Part shown: in pieces, positions 1-6,687 of the stretch
How the letters are laid out: the number at the start of each line of letters is the position of its first letter
Numbering within the stretch: position 1 is the stretch's first letter
From: Synergistaceae bacterium
GTDB taxonomy: Bacteria; Synergistota; Synergistia; Synergistales; Synergistaceae
NCBI GenBank assembly: GCA_028702015.1
Contig: JAQVPO010000002.1
Span: forward strand, 1 to 17,417
DNA length: 17,417 nt
Direction: 5' to 3'
The notes under the pieces: model-generated
Database searches by the model: none
The model's input: only the letters and a program-made list of their open reading frames with translations
Told to the model about the DNA's origin: nothing
Translations under genes and position numbers: made by a program

Positions 1-353
1 AAAGGAGAAGAACCTGTCGATATTATCAGTTTGTCATAACTCTCTGTATATCTTATGCCTGTCTTCAGGTTTTCGGCTTCTATTTTTTTACTTTTCCGGT
101 CTATAGACACGACCTTGTTATTAACTCTGGCATCTATATTATTCTTAGCCGCAAACTGTTCAGGAGTCCTGACTATCAGCCTGTCGCTGTCATCTACGAT
201 CCTGCCGCCGAGGAAGTATGGCAGGCCGCAGGCCGCATATGAAACATACGGACCCTTTTCAAGCATTATTATCTCAGCCTTCTCGTCAAGCCTGCGCAGC
301 CTCGCTGCTGCGGTAGCCCCTCCAGCAACTCCGCCTATGATAAGCACCTTCAT
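1..353 (-). CDS. CoA-disulfide reductase / NAD(P)H oxidase-like flavoprotein, N-terminal part (cut by window edge)
   Basis: The 117 visible residues are the N-terminus of an FAD-dependent pyridine nucleotide-disulfide oxidoreductase. The dinucleotide-binding motif IGGVAGGATAA is at residues 6-16. SYAACGLPYFLGG at 37-49 carries a single Cys41, the position of the redox Cys of CoA-disulfide reductases and NADH oxidases of the Nox family (established for the family). The ATG at 353 has the strong RBS GGGGGAG 8 bases upstream. The gene runs off the left edge, so a C-terminal rhodanese domain, found in some relatives, cannot be assessed. It is divergent from the Sec-containing ArsC-like gene, and both are thiol-redox proteins. 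Likely role: NAD(P)H-dependent reduction of CoA disulfide, polysulfide or oxygen in the cytoplasm. Which substrate it uses cannot be decided from this fragment. Confidence 0.85.
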   Translation of the reverse strand, partial: MKVLIIGGVAGGATAAARLRRLDEKAEIIMLEKGPYVSYAACGLPYFLGGRIVDDSDRLIVRTPEQFAAKNNIDARVNNKVVSIDRKSKKIEAENLKTGIRYTESYDKLIISTGSSP

Positions 354-443
354 TTTGACATCTCCCCCTTTGCCGCTGTCTTAAATATTTTTGATAACAT
401 AAGGCATGACCATATATTAACATCATTCCCGGAACGTCTGTAC

Positions 444-471
444 ACCGATCATCATTTAAAGGATAATCGGT
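444..471. promoter_or_regulatory. inverted repeat between divergent redox genes
   Basis: ACCGAT at 444-449 and ATCGGT at 466-471 form a perfect 6-base dyad around an AT-rich centre. Flanking TGTA at 439-442 and TACA at 471-474 partly extend it. There is no T-run, so it is not a terminator. It lies in the divergent intergenic region, about 40 bases before the selenoprotein start. It could be an operator or chance; no regulator is assigned. Confidence 0.25.
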
Positions 472-512
472 ACAGGATGAAATTAATTTTTATATCAAGA
501 GGAGGAATTTTT

Positions 513-869
513 ATGCTGTTTATATGTTATCCGACCTGAGGAACCTGCAGAAAGGCCCGGGAATGGCTTGATAAAAACAAAATAGAATATACGGAGCGCA
601 ATATAAAGACCGAAAAACCGACAGCAGATGAAATAACAAAATGGCATAAAATAAACGGCGGACAGATAAAAAAATTTTTCAACACAAGCGGGCAGCTTTA
701 TAAGAATCTTGAACTAAAAAATAAACTCCCCTGCATGAGCGAAGAGGAACAGATAAAACTGCTTGCCACAGATGGAATGCTGGTCAAAAGGCCTCTCCTT
801 GCAGAAGATGACTTTGTCTTAATAGGCTTTAAAGAAAGTGAATGGGCAGAAAAACTCATCAGTAAATAA
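513..869 (+). CDS. Selenocysteine-containing ArsC/Spx/YffB-family thiol oxidoreductase (UGA = Sec9)
   Basis: ATG 513 follows a strong RBS (AGAGGAGG, 498-505). Reading through one in-frame TGA at 537-539 gives a complete 118-residue protein ending in TAA at 867, the usual length for the ArsC/YffB family. The N-terminus reads MLFICYPT-U-GTCRKAREWL: Sec9-Gly-Thr-Cys12 sits exactly where family members have Cys-x-x-Cys or Cys-x-x-Ser. Downstream family signatures are intact, namely KKFFNTSGQLYKNL, MSEEEQIKLLATDGMLVKRPLL and the C-terminal VLIGFKESEW. Conservation on both sides of the UGA, plus a SECIS-like hairpin right after it, argues for recoding, not a broken gene. The in-frame stop is why ORF callers miss it. 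Likely a cytoplasmic thiol/selenol reductase; arsenate as substrate is unproven and no ars genes are nearby. Sec insertion genes (selA-D) are not in this window. Confidence 0.85.
553..569 (+). promoter_or_regulatory. candidate bacterial SECIS element
   Basis: Bases 553-557 (AGGCC) pair with 565-569 (GGCTT, one G-U) around the 7-base loop CGGGAAT (558-564). The loop starts 19 bases after the UGA and has G at its second position. This matches the known bacterial layout, in which a short stem within the coding region lies about 16-37 bases past UGA and carries a G among the first two loop bases. The stem is short and was found by eye. Confidence 0.5.
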
Positions 870-1006
870 CAGTAAGGACTTCTGAAGAGATTAAAACAAG
901 ATTTTCCCGTATTAATGCCGATAGAAACAACAAAACAAGATGCTACTATTATAAAAGTTATTCAAGATAATACTTAATCAAAATATTTAAATTGGGGGAA
1001 TCTTTT

Positions 1007-1435
1007 ATGCTTACCAGCTCACGCAATCAGTTTAAAGGAACAGTCAAATCAGTTAAAAAAGGCGCAGTAAACGATGAGATAATCATCAAGCTGCACGGAG
1101 GAACCGAGCTGACTTCGATAATTACGGAGACAAGCACTGAAGCCCTCGGCCTCAAAGAGGGTACAGAGGTAATAGCGCTTGTAAAGGCATCATGGGTGAT
1201 ATTAGCCGCGGATCTTAAAGGGATCAGACTCTCCGCCCGCAACCAGCTCTGCGGAAAAGTCAAGGAAGTAAAAACCGGTTCAGTTAACAGCGAAGTGATA
1301 GTATCGCTTGACGGCGGAGATGAGCTCGTAGCGATAATTACCTGCGAAAGCGAAAAGAAACTTGAACTTGTCCCTGGTAAAAAAGTAACAGCAATAATCA
1401 AAGCACCGCATATAATAGTAGGCGTAGCTGAATAA
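1007..1435 (+). CDS. Di-Mop (TOBE) molybdate/tungstate-binding protein, molbindin type
   Basis: The 142-residue protein consists of two tandem Mop/TOBE domains (about residues 4-67 and 75-139). Each opens with the family signature: SSRNQFKGTVKSVKKGAVNDE and SARNQLCGKVKEVKTGSVNSE. Mop domains bind molybdate or tungstate oxyanions at subunit interfaces (established). With no HTH or ABC domain this is a molbindin-like storage or homeostasis protein of the cytoplasm. The start is ATG 1007 with RBS GGGGGA 7 bases upstream; an in-frame TTG at 992 overlaps that RBS and is rejected. The gene stands alone, closed by a strong terminator. Mo/W enzymes such as formate dehydrogenase are common in Sec-using anaerobes, so its presence fits, but none is encoded here. 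Confidence 0.9.
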   Translation: MLTSSRNQFKGTVKSVKKGAVNDEIIIKLHGGTELTSIITETSTEALGLKEGTEVIALVKASWVILAADLKGIRLSARNQLCGKVKEVKTGSVNSEVIVSLDGGDELVAIITCESEKKLELVPGKKVTAIIKAPHIIVGVAE

Positions 1436-1471
1436 TTTAAAAAACTTGCCTGAACAAGACGTTAAAGTTTA

Positions 1472-1517
1472 AAACATAAAAAAACACGGAGCGATTGCCC
1501 CGTGTTTTTTTATGTTT
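1472..1517 (+). terminator. Rho-independent terminator of the di-Mop gene
   Basis: A perfect 18-base-pair stem (1472-1489 with 1500-1517) encloses a 10-base loop. The inner CACGG/CCGTG is flanked by seven A on the left and seven T on the right, so the hairpin could work in both directions. Confidence 0.9.
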
Positions 1518-1534
1518 ACGAAAAACAAACCCCC

Positions 1535-1563
1535 TTGACTGATCTTTACAAAGGAACGAGAAT
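1535..1563 (+). promoter_or_regulatory. possible sigma70 promoter of the Lrp-aminotransferase operon
   Basis: TTGACT at 1535-1540 is followed after exactly 17 bases by GAGAAT at 1558-1563 (4 of 6 matches to TATAAT). It is the only reasonable match between the preceding terminator and the regulator gene. Confidence 0.4.
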
Positions 1564-1603
1564 TACACTTTCAGCAATTTACTTTGAAGTTATGAGAGTA
1601 CAT

Positions 1604-1619
1604 AATGCAATAACGCATT
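1604..1619. promoter_or_regulatory. small palindrome before the Lrp-like gene, possible operator
   Basis: AATGC (1604-1608) and GCATT (1615-1619) form a perfect inverted repeat with a 6-base AT-rich spacer, abutting the RBS. Lrp/AsnC proteins often autoregulate through such dyads, so this is a candidate site. Arms are only 5 bases, so chance is possible. Confidence 0.3.
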
Positions 1620-1632
1620 GGAGGACCAGACA

Positions 1633-2127
1633 ATGGAAAAAGAAATAAGAAAAAAAATACTTGAAATACTTGAAAAAGATGCCAGGCTGAGCGCAAAAGA
1701 CATTGCCTCAATGCTTGGATACGAGGCAGGTGAGATAGCTGCTGAAATAGAATCCATGGAAAAAGAAAGCCTGATATGCGGATATCACGCTTTCGTCAAC
1801 TGGGACAAGACTGATGACGATAGGATCTCCGCCCTTATAGAACTGAAAGTCACGCCGCAGAGAGGCAACGGCTTTGACAAGATCGCAGAAAAGATCTACC
1901 AGTTCCCCGAGGTAGAATCTCTATACCTTATGTCAGGAGGCTATGATTTCACAGTAATGCTGAAAAAGGCGACTATGAAGGAGATCGCTCTGTTTGTCTC
2001 CTCAAAACTTGCCATAATTGACGAGGTACAGAGTACTGCAACACACATAGTTCTTGTGAGATATAAAGACCACGGCACTTCATTCATCGAACCGCACAAA
2101 GACCTGAGGATGGTGGTGACACCGTGA
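1633..2127 (+). CDS. Lrp/AsnC-family transcriptional regulator
   Basis: The protein has 164 residues. The N-terminal winged HTH (about 1-60) includes KILEILEKDARLSAKDIASMLGYEAGEIAAEIESMEKES. The C-terminal RAM/effector domain (about 70-150) contains LIELKVTPQRGNGFDKIAEKI and VESLYLMSGGYDFTVML, the amino-acid-sensing beta-alpha-beta fold of feast/famine regulators. The start is ATG 1633, with RBS TGGAGGA at 1619-1625; an in-frame TTG at 1618 lies in that RBS and is not preferred. Its stop overlaps the start of the aminotransferase by four bases (GTGA), so the two are translationally coupled. The pairing recalls B. subtilis alaR-alaT, in which the Lrp-type regulator controls an alanine transaminase (established there; inference here). 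It is probably a cytoplasmic DNA-binding regulator of this operon in response to an amino acid. Confidence 0.92.
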   Translation: MEKEIRKKILEILEKDARLSAKDIASMLGYEAGEIAAEIESMEKESLICGYHAFVNWDKTDDDRISALIELKVTPQRGNGFDKIAEKIYQFPEVESLYLMSGGYDFTVMLKKATMKEIALFVSSKLAIIDEVQSTATHIVLVRYKDHGTSFIEPHKDLRMVVTP

Positions 2128-3296
2128 GGGATTTCATCTGTGAAAAGATCAAAAAAATTAAGCCCTCAGGTATTCGAAGGTTATTTGACATAGCCAACGA
2201 GATCCCTGACGTAATATCACTCGGAGTCGGCGAACCTGACTTCGATACACCATGGCACGTACGGGAAGAGGGAATATACGCCCTTCAGAAAGGCCGCACT
2301 TTTTATACTTCCAACTCAGGGCTTTCCGAGCTCAGGGAAGAAATATGCAAAAACATCAAAAGGAAATACGGACTTGATTACGACAGCAACAGCGAGATCG
2401 TTGTCACCATAGGCGGAAGCGAAGCCATAGACATTGCGCTCCGGGCCCTCGTGGACCCCGGAGATGAGGTAGTTTACCCCGAACCATGTTTCGTATCATA
2501 TCAGCCGTGCATACTTCTATCCGACGGAGTCCCTGTGCCGATAGAGCTCAGTGCAGAGACCGAGTTCCGTCTGACTCCGGACAGGCTTGAAGCAGCGATA
2601 ACAAAGAAGACCAAGGTTCTTCTTATGTCCTATCCAAGCAACCCTACAGGGGCTATCATGGACATGGAAGATCTTGAGAAAATAGCTGAAGTGGTAAAAA
2701 AGCATGACCTTATAGTGATAACGGACGAGATATACAGCGAGCTTTCCTATAAGGGACCGCATGTAAGTATAGCAAACATCCCTGGCATGCAGGAACGTAC
2801 TATACTCATCAACGGGTTTTCAAAGGCATACGCCATGACTGGGTGGCGTCTGGGATATGCACTGGCTCCGGCCCATATCATGGAGTATCTGCTTAAGATA
2901 CACCAGTTTGCAATAATGTCAGCTCCGACAGTCAGCCAGTACGCTGCTGTAGCCGCACTGCGGGAAGGAGACAAGGACATAGAGATGATGAAGGGATCAT
3001 ACGACCAGAGAAGACGATTCCTGATGGAGTCCTTCAGGGAGATGGGGCTTCCATGCTTTGAACCATACGGGGCATTCTACGTATTTCCTGATATATCGGA
3101 GTTCGGTATGACTTCTGAAGAATTCTGCACAGCTCTTTTAAAAGCCGAGAATGTTGCTGTGGTACCCGGATCAGCATTCGGGGAGTGCGGGGACAGGCAC
3201 GTCAGAATATCCTACGCCTATTCTGTCGAAACCCTTAAAGAGGCAATGAAACGGCTGGCACGATTTATTGAGAGCATGAGGCAAAAGACTCTGTAA
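2124..3296 (+). CDS. PLP-dependent class I/II aminotransferase (AlaT/PatA-like)
   Basis: 390 residues, fold-type I aminotransferase subgroup I-gamma. Visible signatures: SLGVGEPDFDTP (32-43) and YTSNSGLSELREEI (61-74); SNPTG with Asn173; ITDEIYSEL with Asp201 and Tyr204, which hold the pyridine N and O3'; NGFSKAYAMTGWRLGY with PLP lysine Lys234; and HVRISYAYS with the carboxylate-binding Arg near the C-terminus. The start is GTG 2124, inside the stop of the Lrp gene. Expected reaction: transfer of an amino group between an amino acid and 2-oxoglutarate or pyruvate in the cytoplasm. Coupling to an Lrp regulator suggests alanine or another small neutral or aromatic amino acid. Exact specificity cannot be read from sequence alone. 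A strong terminator follows. Confidence 0.92.
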   Translation: MRDFICEKIKKIKPSGIRRLFDIANEIPDVISLGVGEPDFDTPWHVREEGIYALQKGRTFYTSNSGLSELREEICKNIKRKYGLDYDSNSEIVVTIGGSEAIDIALRALVDPGDEVVYPEPCFVSYQPCILLSDGVPVPIELSAETEFRLTPDRLEAAITKKTKVLLMSYPSNPTGAIMDMEDLEKIAEVVKKHDLIVITDEIYSELSYKGPHVSIANIPGMQERTILINGFSKAYAMTGWRLGYALAPAHIMEYLLKIHQFAIMSAPTVSQYAAVAALREGDKDIEMMKGSYDQRRRFLMESFREMGLPCFEPYGAFYVFPDISEFGMTSEEFCTALLKAENVAVVPGSAFGECGDRHVRISYAYSVETLKEAMKRLARFIESMRQKTL

Positions 3297-3308
3297 AACC
3301 AAATCAAT

Positions 3309-3346
3309 AAAGGGAGCCGCAGGCTTAGATGCTGCGGCTCCTTTTT
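3309..3346. terminator. terminator between convergent aminotransferase and kdnA genes
   Basis: GGAGCCGCAG (3313-3322) pairs perfectly with CTGCGGCTCC (3332-3341) around a 9-base loop and is followed by TTTTT on the plus strand. On the minus strand the U-tract is weaker (CCCTTTATT). It ends the Lrp-aminotransferase operon and probably also serves kdnA. Confidence 0.88.
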
Positions 3347-3372
3347 ATTCTCCTTCTGCCGGACTGCAGCTG

Positions 3373-4554
3373 TCAGCAGAGAGCAGCCTTAGCTCCGCAC
3401 TTGACAGAATTGATGATCCGCTCAATCTCTTCATCGCTCATGTTGATATTCAGTCCGGTCATTACAGCCCTGCTCAGTATGGCTTCGGTCACTGCCATGG
3501 TATCCGCTGCATATGAGGGGGACTTTGTGCCAAAGATATCTTTTTCTCCAATTTCTTCAAGAGCTTTCCAGTGTTTGGCATAATGCCAGGTGTTTTCCGA
3601 TATTATGCCGAAACCGGTGCCGGCCTCTGCAGCTGCGCTTCTGAAACTCCGGGCAGCTTCCTGTGAGGGCAGTATGAATATCAGGTGGGAGGCAGTATCC
3701 CCTTCGGCATTGTGCATAGGACGCGGCTTGATCCCTGTCTCTTTCACCGAATCAAGTATCCTTTTTTTGGTTTTTCTCAATTTATCTAAAGTTTCCGGCA
3801 TCTTTTCCAATGCGACTACACCCAGAGCTCCCTGCAGTTCGTTAAGCCTGTAATTGACTCCCAGACCGAATTTGCCCTCTTCGCCGCGTTCATGCTCCTT
3901 GCTGTGGATGTGCCCGTGGTCATGATAGCAATCCATCTTGAAATACAGGTCTTCATCGTCTGTAAGTACGATCCCGCCCTCCCCGACAGTGAGGGTCTTG
4001 TTGGGGTCAAAGCTCCACGTACCGCATTTGCCCATGGAGCCAAGGTACCGTCCTTTATAGGTCCCGCCTACCACCTCGCAGGCGTCTTCGATCACAGGTA
4101 TTCCATATTTATTTCCTATTTCAATAATGGCATCAAGATCAGCTGCACCGCCGAACATATGTACGGGCATTATGGCTTTTGTCCTTTCAGTTATCAGCTT
4201 TTCCGCTGAAAGAGGGTCCAGCCCCAGCGTTTCGTCAATATCCCCGAGCACCGGAACAGCGCCGCATGCAACTATCGCCTCTACTGTGGCGATAAATGTG
4301 AAAGGTGACGTGATAACTTCATCGCCCGGACCTACACCCAGACCATGAAGTGCTACGATAAGCGCCGCGGTGCCGTTTGTAAGAGCAAGCGCATGCTTTG
4401 ATCCGGTAATTTCCATCGCTTTCTTTTCAAATTCCTCCACACGATAGATGCCCTTTCTCGCTGCATGAGACCCATATCTGTGTATCATTTTCCTTTTGAT
4501 GACATCAGCCAGTGCTTCTATTTCCTCCATGCCAAATATCTCTGTCCCTGCCAT
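3373..4554 (-). CDS. kdnA: 8-amino-3,8-dideoxy-D-manno-octulosonate transaminase, KdnA-like (DegT/DnrJ/EryC1/StrS family)
   Basis: 393 residues of the DegT aminotransferase fold: LTNGTAALIVALHGLGVGPGDEVITSP near 58-84, FTFIATVEA, MPVHMFG (129-135), IEDACE with Asp157, and SFDPNKTLTVGEGG with PLP Lys186. The family assignment rests on the sequence. The Kdn role rests on context: directly upstream in the same operon lie a KdnB-like alcohol dehydrogenase and KdsB, the trio known from Shewanella to make 8-amino-Kdo. KdnA transfers the amino group of glutamate to C8 of 8-oxo-Kdo in the cytoplasm (established there). The N-terminal stretch MIHRYGSHAARKG (23-35) and the HDHGH cluster (211-215) are unlike typical sugar-nucleotide aminotransferases. 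ATG 4554 has the strong RBS GGGAGGGG. Confidence 0.8.
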   Translation of the reverse strand: MAGTEIFGMEEIEALADVIKRKMIHRYGSHAARKGIYRVEEFEKKAMEITGSKHALALTNGTAALIVALHGLGVGPGDEVITSPFTFIATVEAIVACGAVPVLGDIDETLGLDPLSAEKLITERTKAIMPVHMFGGAADLDAIIEIGNKYGIPVIEDACEVVGGTYKGRYLGSMGKCGTWSFDPNKTLTVGEGGIVLTDDEDLYFKMDCYHDHGHIHSKEHERGEEGKFGLGVNYRLNELQGALGVVALEKMPETLDKLRKTKKRILDSVKETGIKPRPMHNAEGDTASHLIFILPSQEAARSFRSAAAEAGTGFGIISENTWHYAKHWKALEEIGEKDIFGTKSPSYAADTMAVTEAILSRAVMTGLNINMSDEEIERIINSVKCGAKAALC

Positions 4555-4604
4555 AGCGGCCCCTCCCTTGTCAGATCAGTTGTATCTTTTACAGTACCTG
4601 TCAG

Positions 4605-5720
4605 CTACTTTATAATTTTCATATAGACGCTTCTTATAAAATCAGGAGTTGCCTCCTTCTGCCAGCTATCACCAAAACAGCTCTGCCACAGTTTTTCCAT
4701 ACCCAGAGCGGTTTTTGTCATTTTTTCTACATCCTGAACACCTATGCCGTATTCTGAAGCGACAGGTTTCGGCATTTCATTCAATTCAAGGAATTTCAGA
4801 GTATCGGCGTATCCGTCAGGATAGATATCCTGCAGCGCAAGCATCGCAATAGTTACTGCGACACTGTGAGGCAGAGTGGGAGAAGAGTTGCTGAGTCCGT
4901 ATGAAAGTGCATGAGCTGCACCGACCCTGCCATATATGCTGCTGCTCCCTCCAAGGACTGAGGCCATTGCTGCCTTGATCGCCGCTGATGTCTCATGCCT
5001 GTCCATTTTACACGACAGCGCTTCTGCTGCGAGCATCAGCCCCTTTGAAGCGTCATCAAGAGCATCTTCCGAACTCGTCTTGCTCTTCGTGATCTCAAAG
5101 TGATGGTAGTAGCAATCCATCAGTGTGAAGAATCTGTTGAACTTTTTTGCGCCGGCTGAGAGCTGCGGGTCAATAAACGCAACAGCCGGCTCAACAAATT
5201 TATTATTTATGCCGAGTTTTTTTTCAGGGCCTCTTAATACCGCTATGGGAGTTATTTCTGCCCCTGTGCCGTTAAGTGTGGGGAGGACCCATATATCAAG
5301 CCCTTTCTTCATTTCGAGGTCATAGCCCTGATATTTGGACGAGGGACCTGGATTTGCCGTACAGATCGCAGTCGCCTTGGCAAGATCCATCGTTGCTCCT
5401 CCTCCGGCTGCCACGAGGAGATCCGCGGGGTCACTGTCTGACATTACGATCTCAGTCAGCCTGTCAACATCTCCTGTCCTGGGCTCTGAAGCTGAAGCAT
5501 TAAAAACAAAGACACGTTCCTTGCCGAACAGCGGGCTGAAAACTTCCTGTGACACTAATGAGCTGTCCAGAACAAAATAAGGTTTTCTGGACTCACATTC
5601 AAGTCTTTTAATCAGGTCTCCGACTCCGTCATCAGAACAAATGACTTCTGTCGGGAAAACTGTCTTCCACCATGGTTCGGAATTCACAAACGCCTTCATA
5701 TCAGCTGGAATATTTTTCAT
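4605..5720 (-). CDS. kdnB: Kdo 8-oxidase, KdnB-like (iron-type alcohol dehydrogenase family)
   Basis: An iron-containing alcohol dehydrogenase fold. It has the NAD-binding glycine loop AAGGGATMDLAKATA, TLNGTGAEITP, and probable metal ligands: Asp in LMDCYYHH, one His of that HH pair, His in AAHALSYG and His in LPHSVAV. KdnB of Shewanella oxidises the C8 hydroxyl of Kdo to the aldehyde with NAD, supplying KdnA (established). Here the assignment comes from family plus operon position between kdsB and kdnA. The start is set at ATG 5720 (371 residues), because AAAGGG lies about 9 bases before it; a GTG at 5729 would leave only 1-2 bases of spacing and adds just three residues. Gaps to its neighbours are 42 and 50 bases. 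The stop is TAG. Confidence 0.78.
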   Translation of the reverse strand: MKNIPADMKAFVNSEPWWKTVFPTEVICSDDGVGDLIKRLECESRKPYFVLDSSLVSQEVFSPLFGKERVFVFNASASEPRTGDVDRLTEIVMSDSDPADLLVAAGGGATMDLAKATAICTANPGPSSKYQGYDLEMKKGLDIWVLPTLNGTGAEITPIAVLRGPEKKLGINNKFVEPAVAFIDPQLSAGAKKFNRFFTLMDCYYHHFEITKSKTSSEDALDDASKGLMLAAEALSCKMDRHETSAAIKAAMASVLGGSSSIYGRVGAAHALSYGLSNSSPTLPHSVAVTIAMLALQDIYPDGYADTLKFLELNEMPKPVASEYGIGVQDVEKMTKTALGMEKLWQSCFGDSWQKEATPDFIRSVYMKIIK

Positions 5721-5762
5721 TTTTAGCACATCCCTTTAAAAATTTCTTATTATCACAGTGTA

Positions 5763-6491
5763 CTATTTGCCGGTACCGGAAAGGTATTCCTCTATCTTCC
5801 GCAGGTCGTTCGGAGTATCGATCTCAATGGTGTCACGTTCGGTTATTATGCACTTTATGCAGTGCCCCCGTTCAATGACCCTCAGCATCTCAAGGCTCTC
5901 TGTTTTTTCAAGCGGGGTCTGCTCCCATTTTGAAAAATCAAGAAGAAAATCACGTCTCCATGCATACGGCCCAATGTGCTTGTACCACGACCCTCCTGAG
6001 ATACGAGGAAATGGTATCGGAGAGCGGCTGAAGTAGAGCCCTTTCCCATTTTTATCAAAGACCATTTTAACGATGTCGGGAGATGTTATCTCTTCATCAC
6101 GTTCGATCTTTTTTGCAAGAAGGACCAGTGATACTTCCTGGTCAGAGCTCAGCGCATCAATGAGCGGGTCTATCATGTCGCTGCCGACGAGAGGGTCATC
6201 GACCTGCACATTTATTACATATTCTGAAGGGATCCTCTCTGCCACCCATGCGACACGGTCTCCGCCGCTGGGAAGATCGGGCGGGGTCATCATCGCCTCT
6301 CCTCCGCTTTCACGGACAAGCTGAAATATCCTCTCGTCGTCAGCAGCAACTACGACTCTGTCTACACTTCTGCATTTTCTGACATTTGAGAGAACTCTTA
6401 GAACAAGAGGGACCCCTGCTATCTTAACAAGGGGCTTTCCTGGAAGTCTTGTGCTTGCATATCTTGCGGGGATCACTGCAAGGGTCTTCAT
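5763..6491 (-). CDS. kdsB: CMP-Kdo / CMP-8-amino-Kdo synthetase
   Basis: 242 residues, nucleotidyltransferase family of KdsB. IPARYASTRLPGKPL (7-21) is the CTP-binding loop, AADDERI (49-55) follows, YFSRSPIPFPR (153-163) is present, KHIGPYAWRRDFL (171-183) is the sugar-site stretch, and LEKTESLEMLRVIERG (194-209) and EIDTPNDL (223-230) are conserved. The enzyme activates Kdo or 8-amino-Kdo with CTP before transfer to lipid A (established). Two segments differ from the common KdsB pattern: VINVQVDDPL instead of VNVQGDEP, and PSGGDRVAWV instead of SGTxR(L/V)AE. As first gene of the kdsB-kdnB-kdnA operon it may prefer 8-amino-Kdo, as its Shewanella counterpart does; this is inference. AAGGAGG lies 8 bases before ATG 6491. 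The stop is TAG. Confidence 0.9.
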   Translation of the reverse strand: MKTLAVIPARYASTRLPGKPLVKIAGVPLVLRVLSNVRKCRSVDRVVVAADDERIFQLVRESGGEAMMTPPDLPSGGDRVAWVAERIPSEYVINVQVDDPLVGSDMIDPLIDALSSDQEVSLVLLAKKIERDEEITSPDIVKMVFDKNGKGLYFSRSPIPFPRISGGSWYKHIGPYAWRRDFLLDFSKWEQTPLEKTESLEMLRVIERGHCIKCIITERDTIEIDTPNDLRKIEEYLSGTGK

Positions 6492-6577
6492 CCCTCTAAC
6501 CTCCTTCTCATACAGTCTATGCAGTGTATAACCGAAAATCTCGGCTTTCTAGACTGTCATTTTTTGGTTAGAAGCTA

Positions 6578-6606
6578 AGAATAATCCTCTTTATTATAAT
6601 TGTCAA
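6578..6606 (-). promoter_or_regulatory. sigma70-type promoter of the kdsB-kdnB-kdnA operon
   Basis: On the minus strand, consensus TTGACA (6601-6606) is followed by a 17-base AT-rich spacer and TATTCT (6578-6583). It lies about 85 bases before the kdsB start. No operator is evident. Confidence 0.6.
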
Positions 6607-6620
6607 ACATTTTTTGCATG

Positions 6621-6646
6621 AAAAATGGGGCGCCCATAGGCACCCC
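6621..6646 (-). terminator. Rho-independent terminator of the small secreted protein gene
   Basis: On the minus strand GGGGTGCC (6646-6639) pairs with GGCGCCCC (6634-6627), 8 pairs with one G-U, around a 4-base loop. ATTTTT follows. It separates this gene from the kds promoter. Confidence 0.85.
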
Positions 6647-6687
6647 TGATACAAACTTTTTCTTGACAAGCCCGACTTTGTTATTGC

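Noticed and set aside
55..384. plus-strand open frame over the left edge
   Set aside because: It is antisense to the CoA-disulfide-reductase-like gene, which has clear FAD and active-site motifs.
537..539. TGA at codon 9 as a simple nonsense mutation or pseudogene
   Set aside because: It falls exactly on the redox Cys position, the remaining 109 codons are intact family sequence, and a SECIS-like hairpin follows.
992..1006. TTG start of the di-Mop protein
   Set aside because: It overlaps the GGGGGA RBS that serves ATG 1007.
870..1006. Moco/tungsten riboswitch or ModE site before the di-Mop gene
   Set aside because: The stretch is AT-rich with no helix set or palindrome resembling either.
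1472..1517. long hairpin as a mobile-element or CRISPR-type repeat
   Set aside because: Single copy, placed just after a gene and with T-runs, so it is a terminator.
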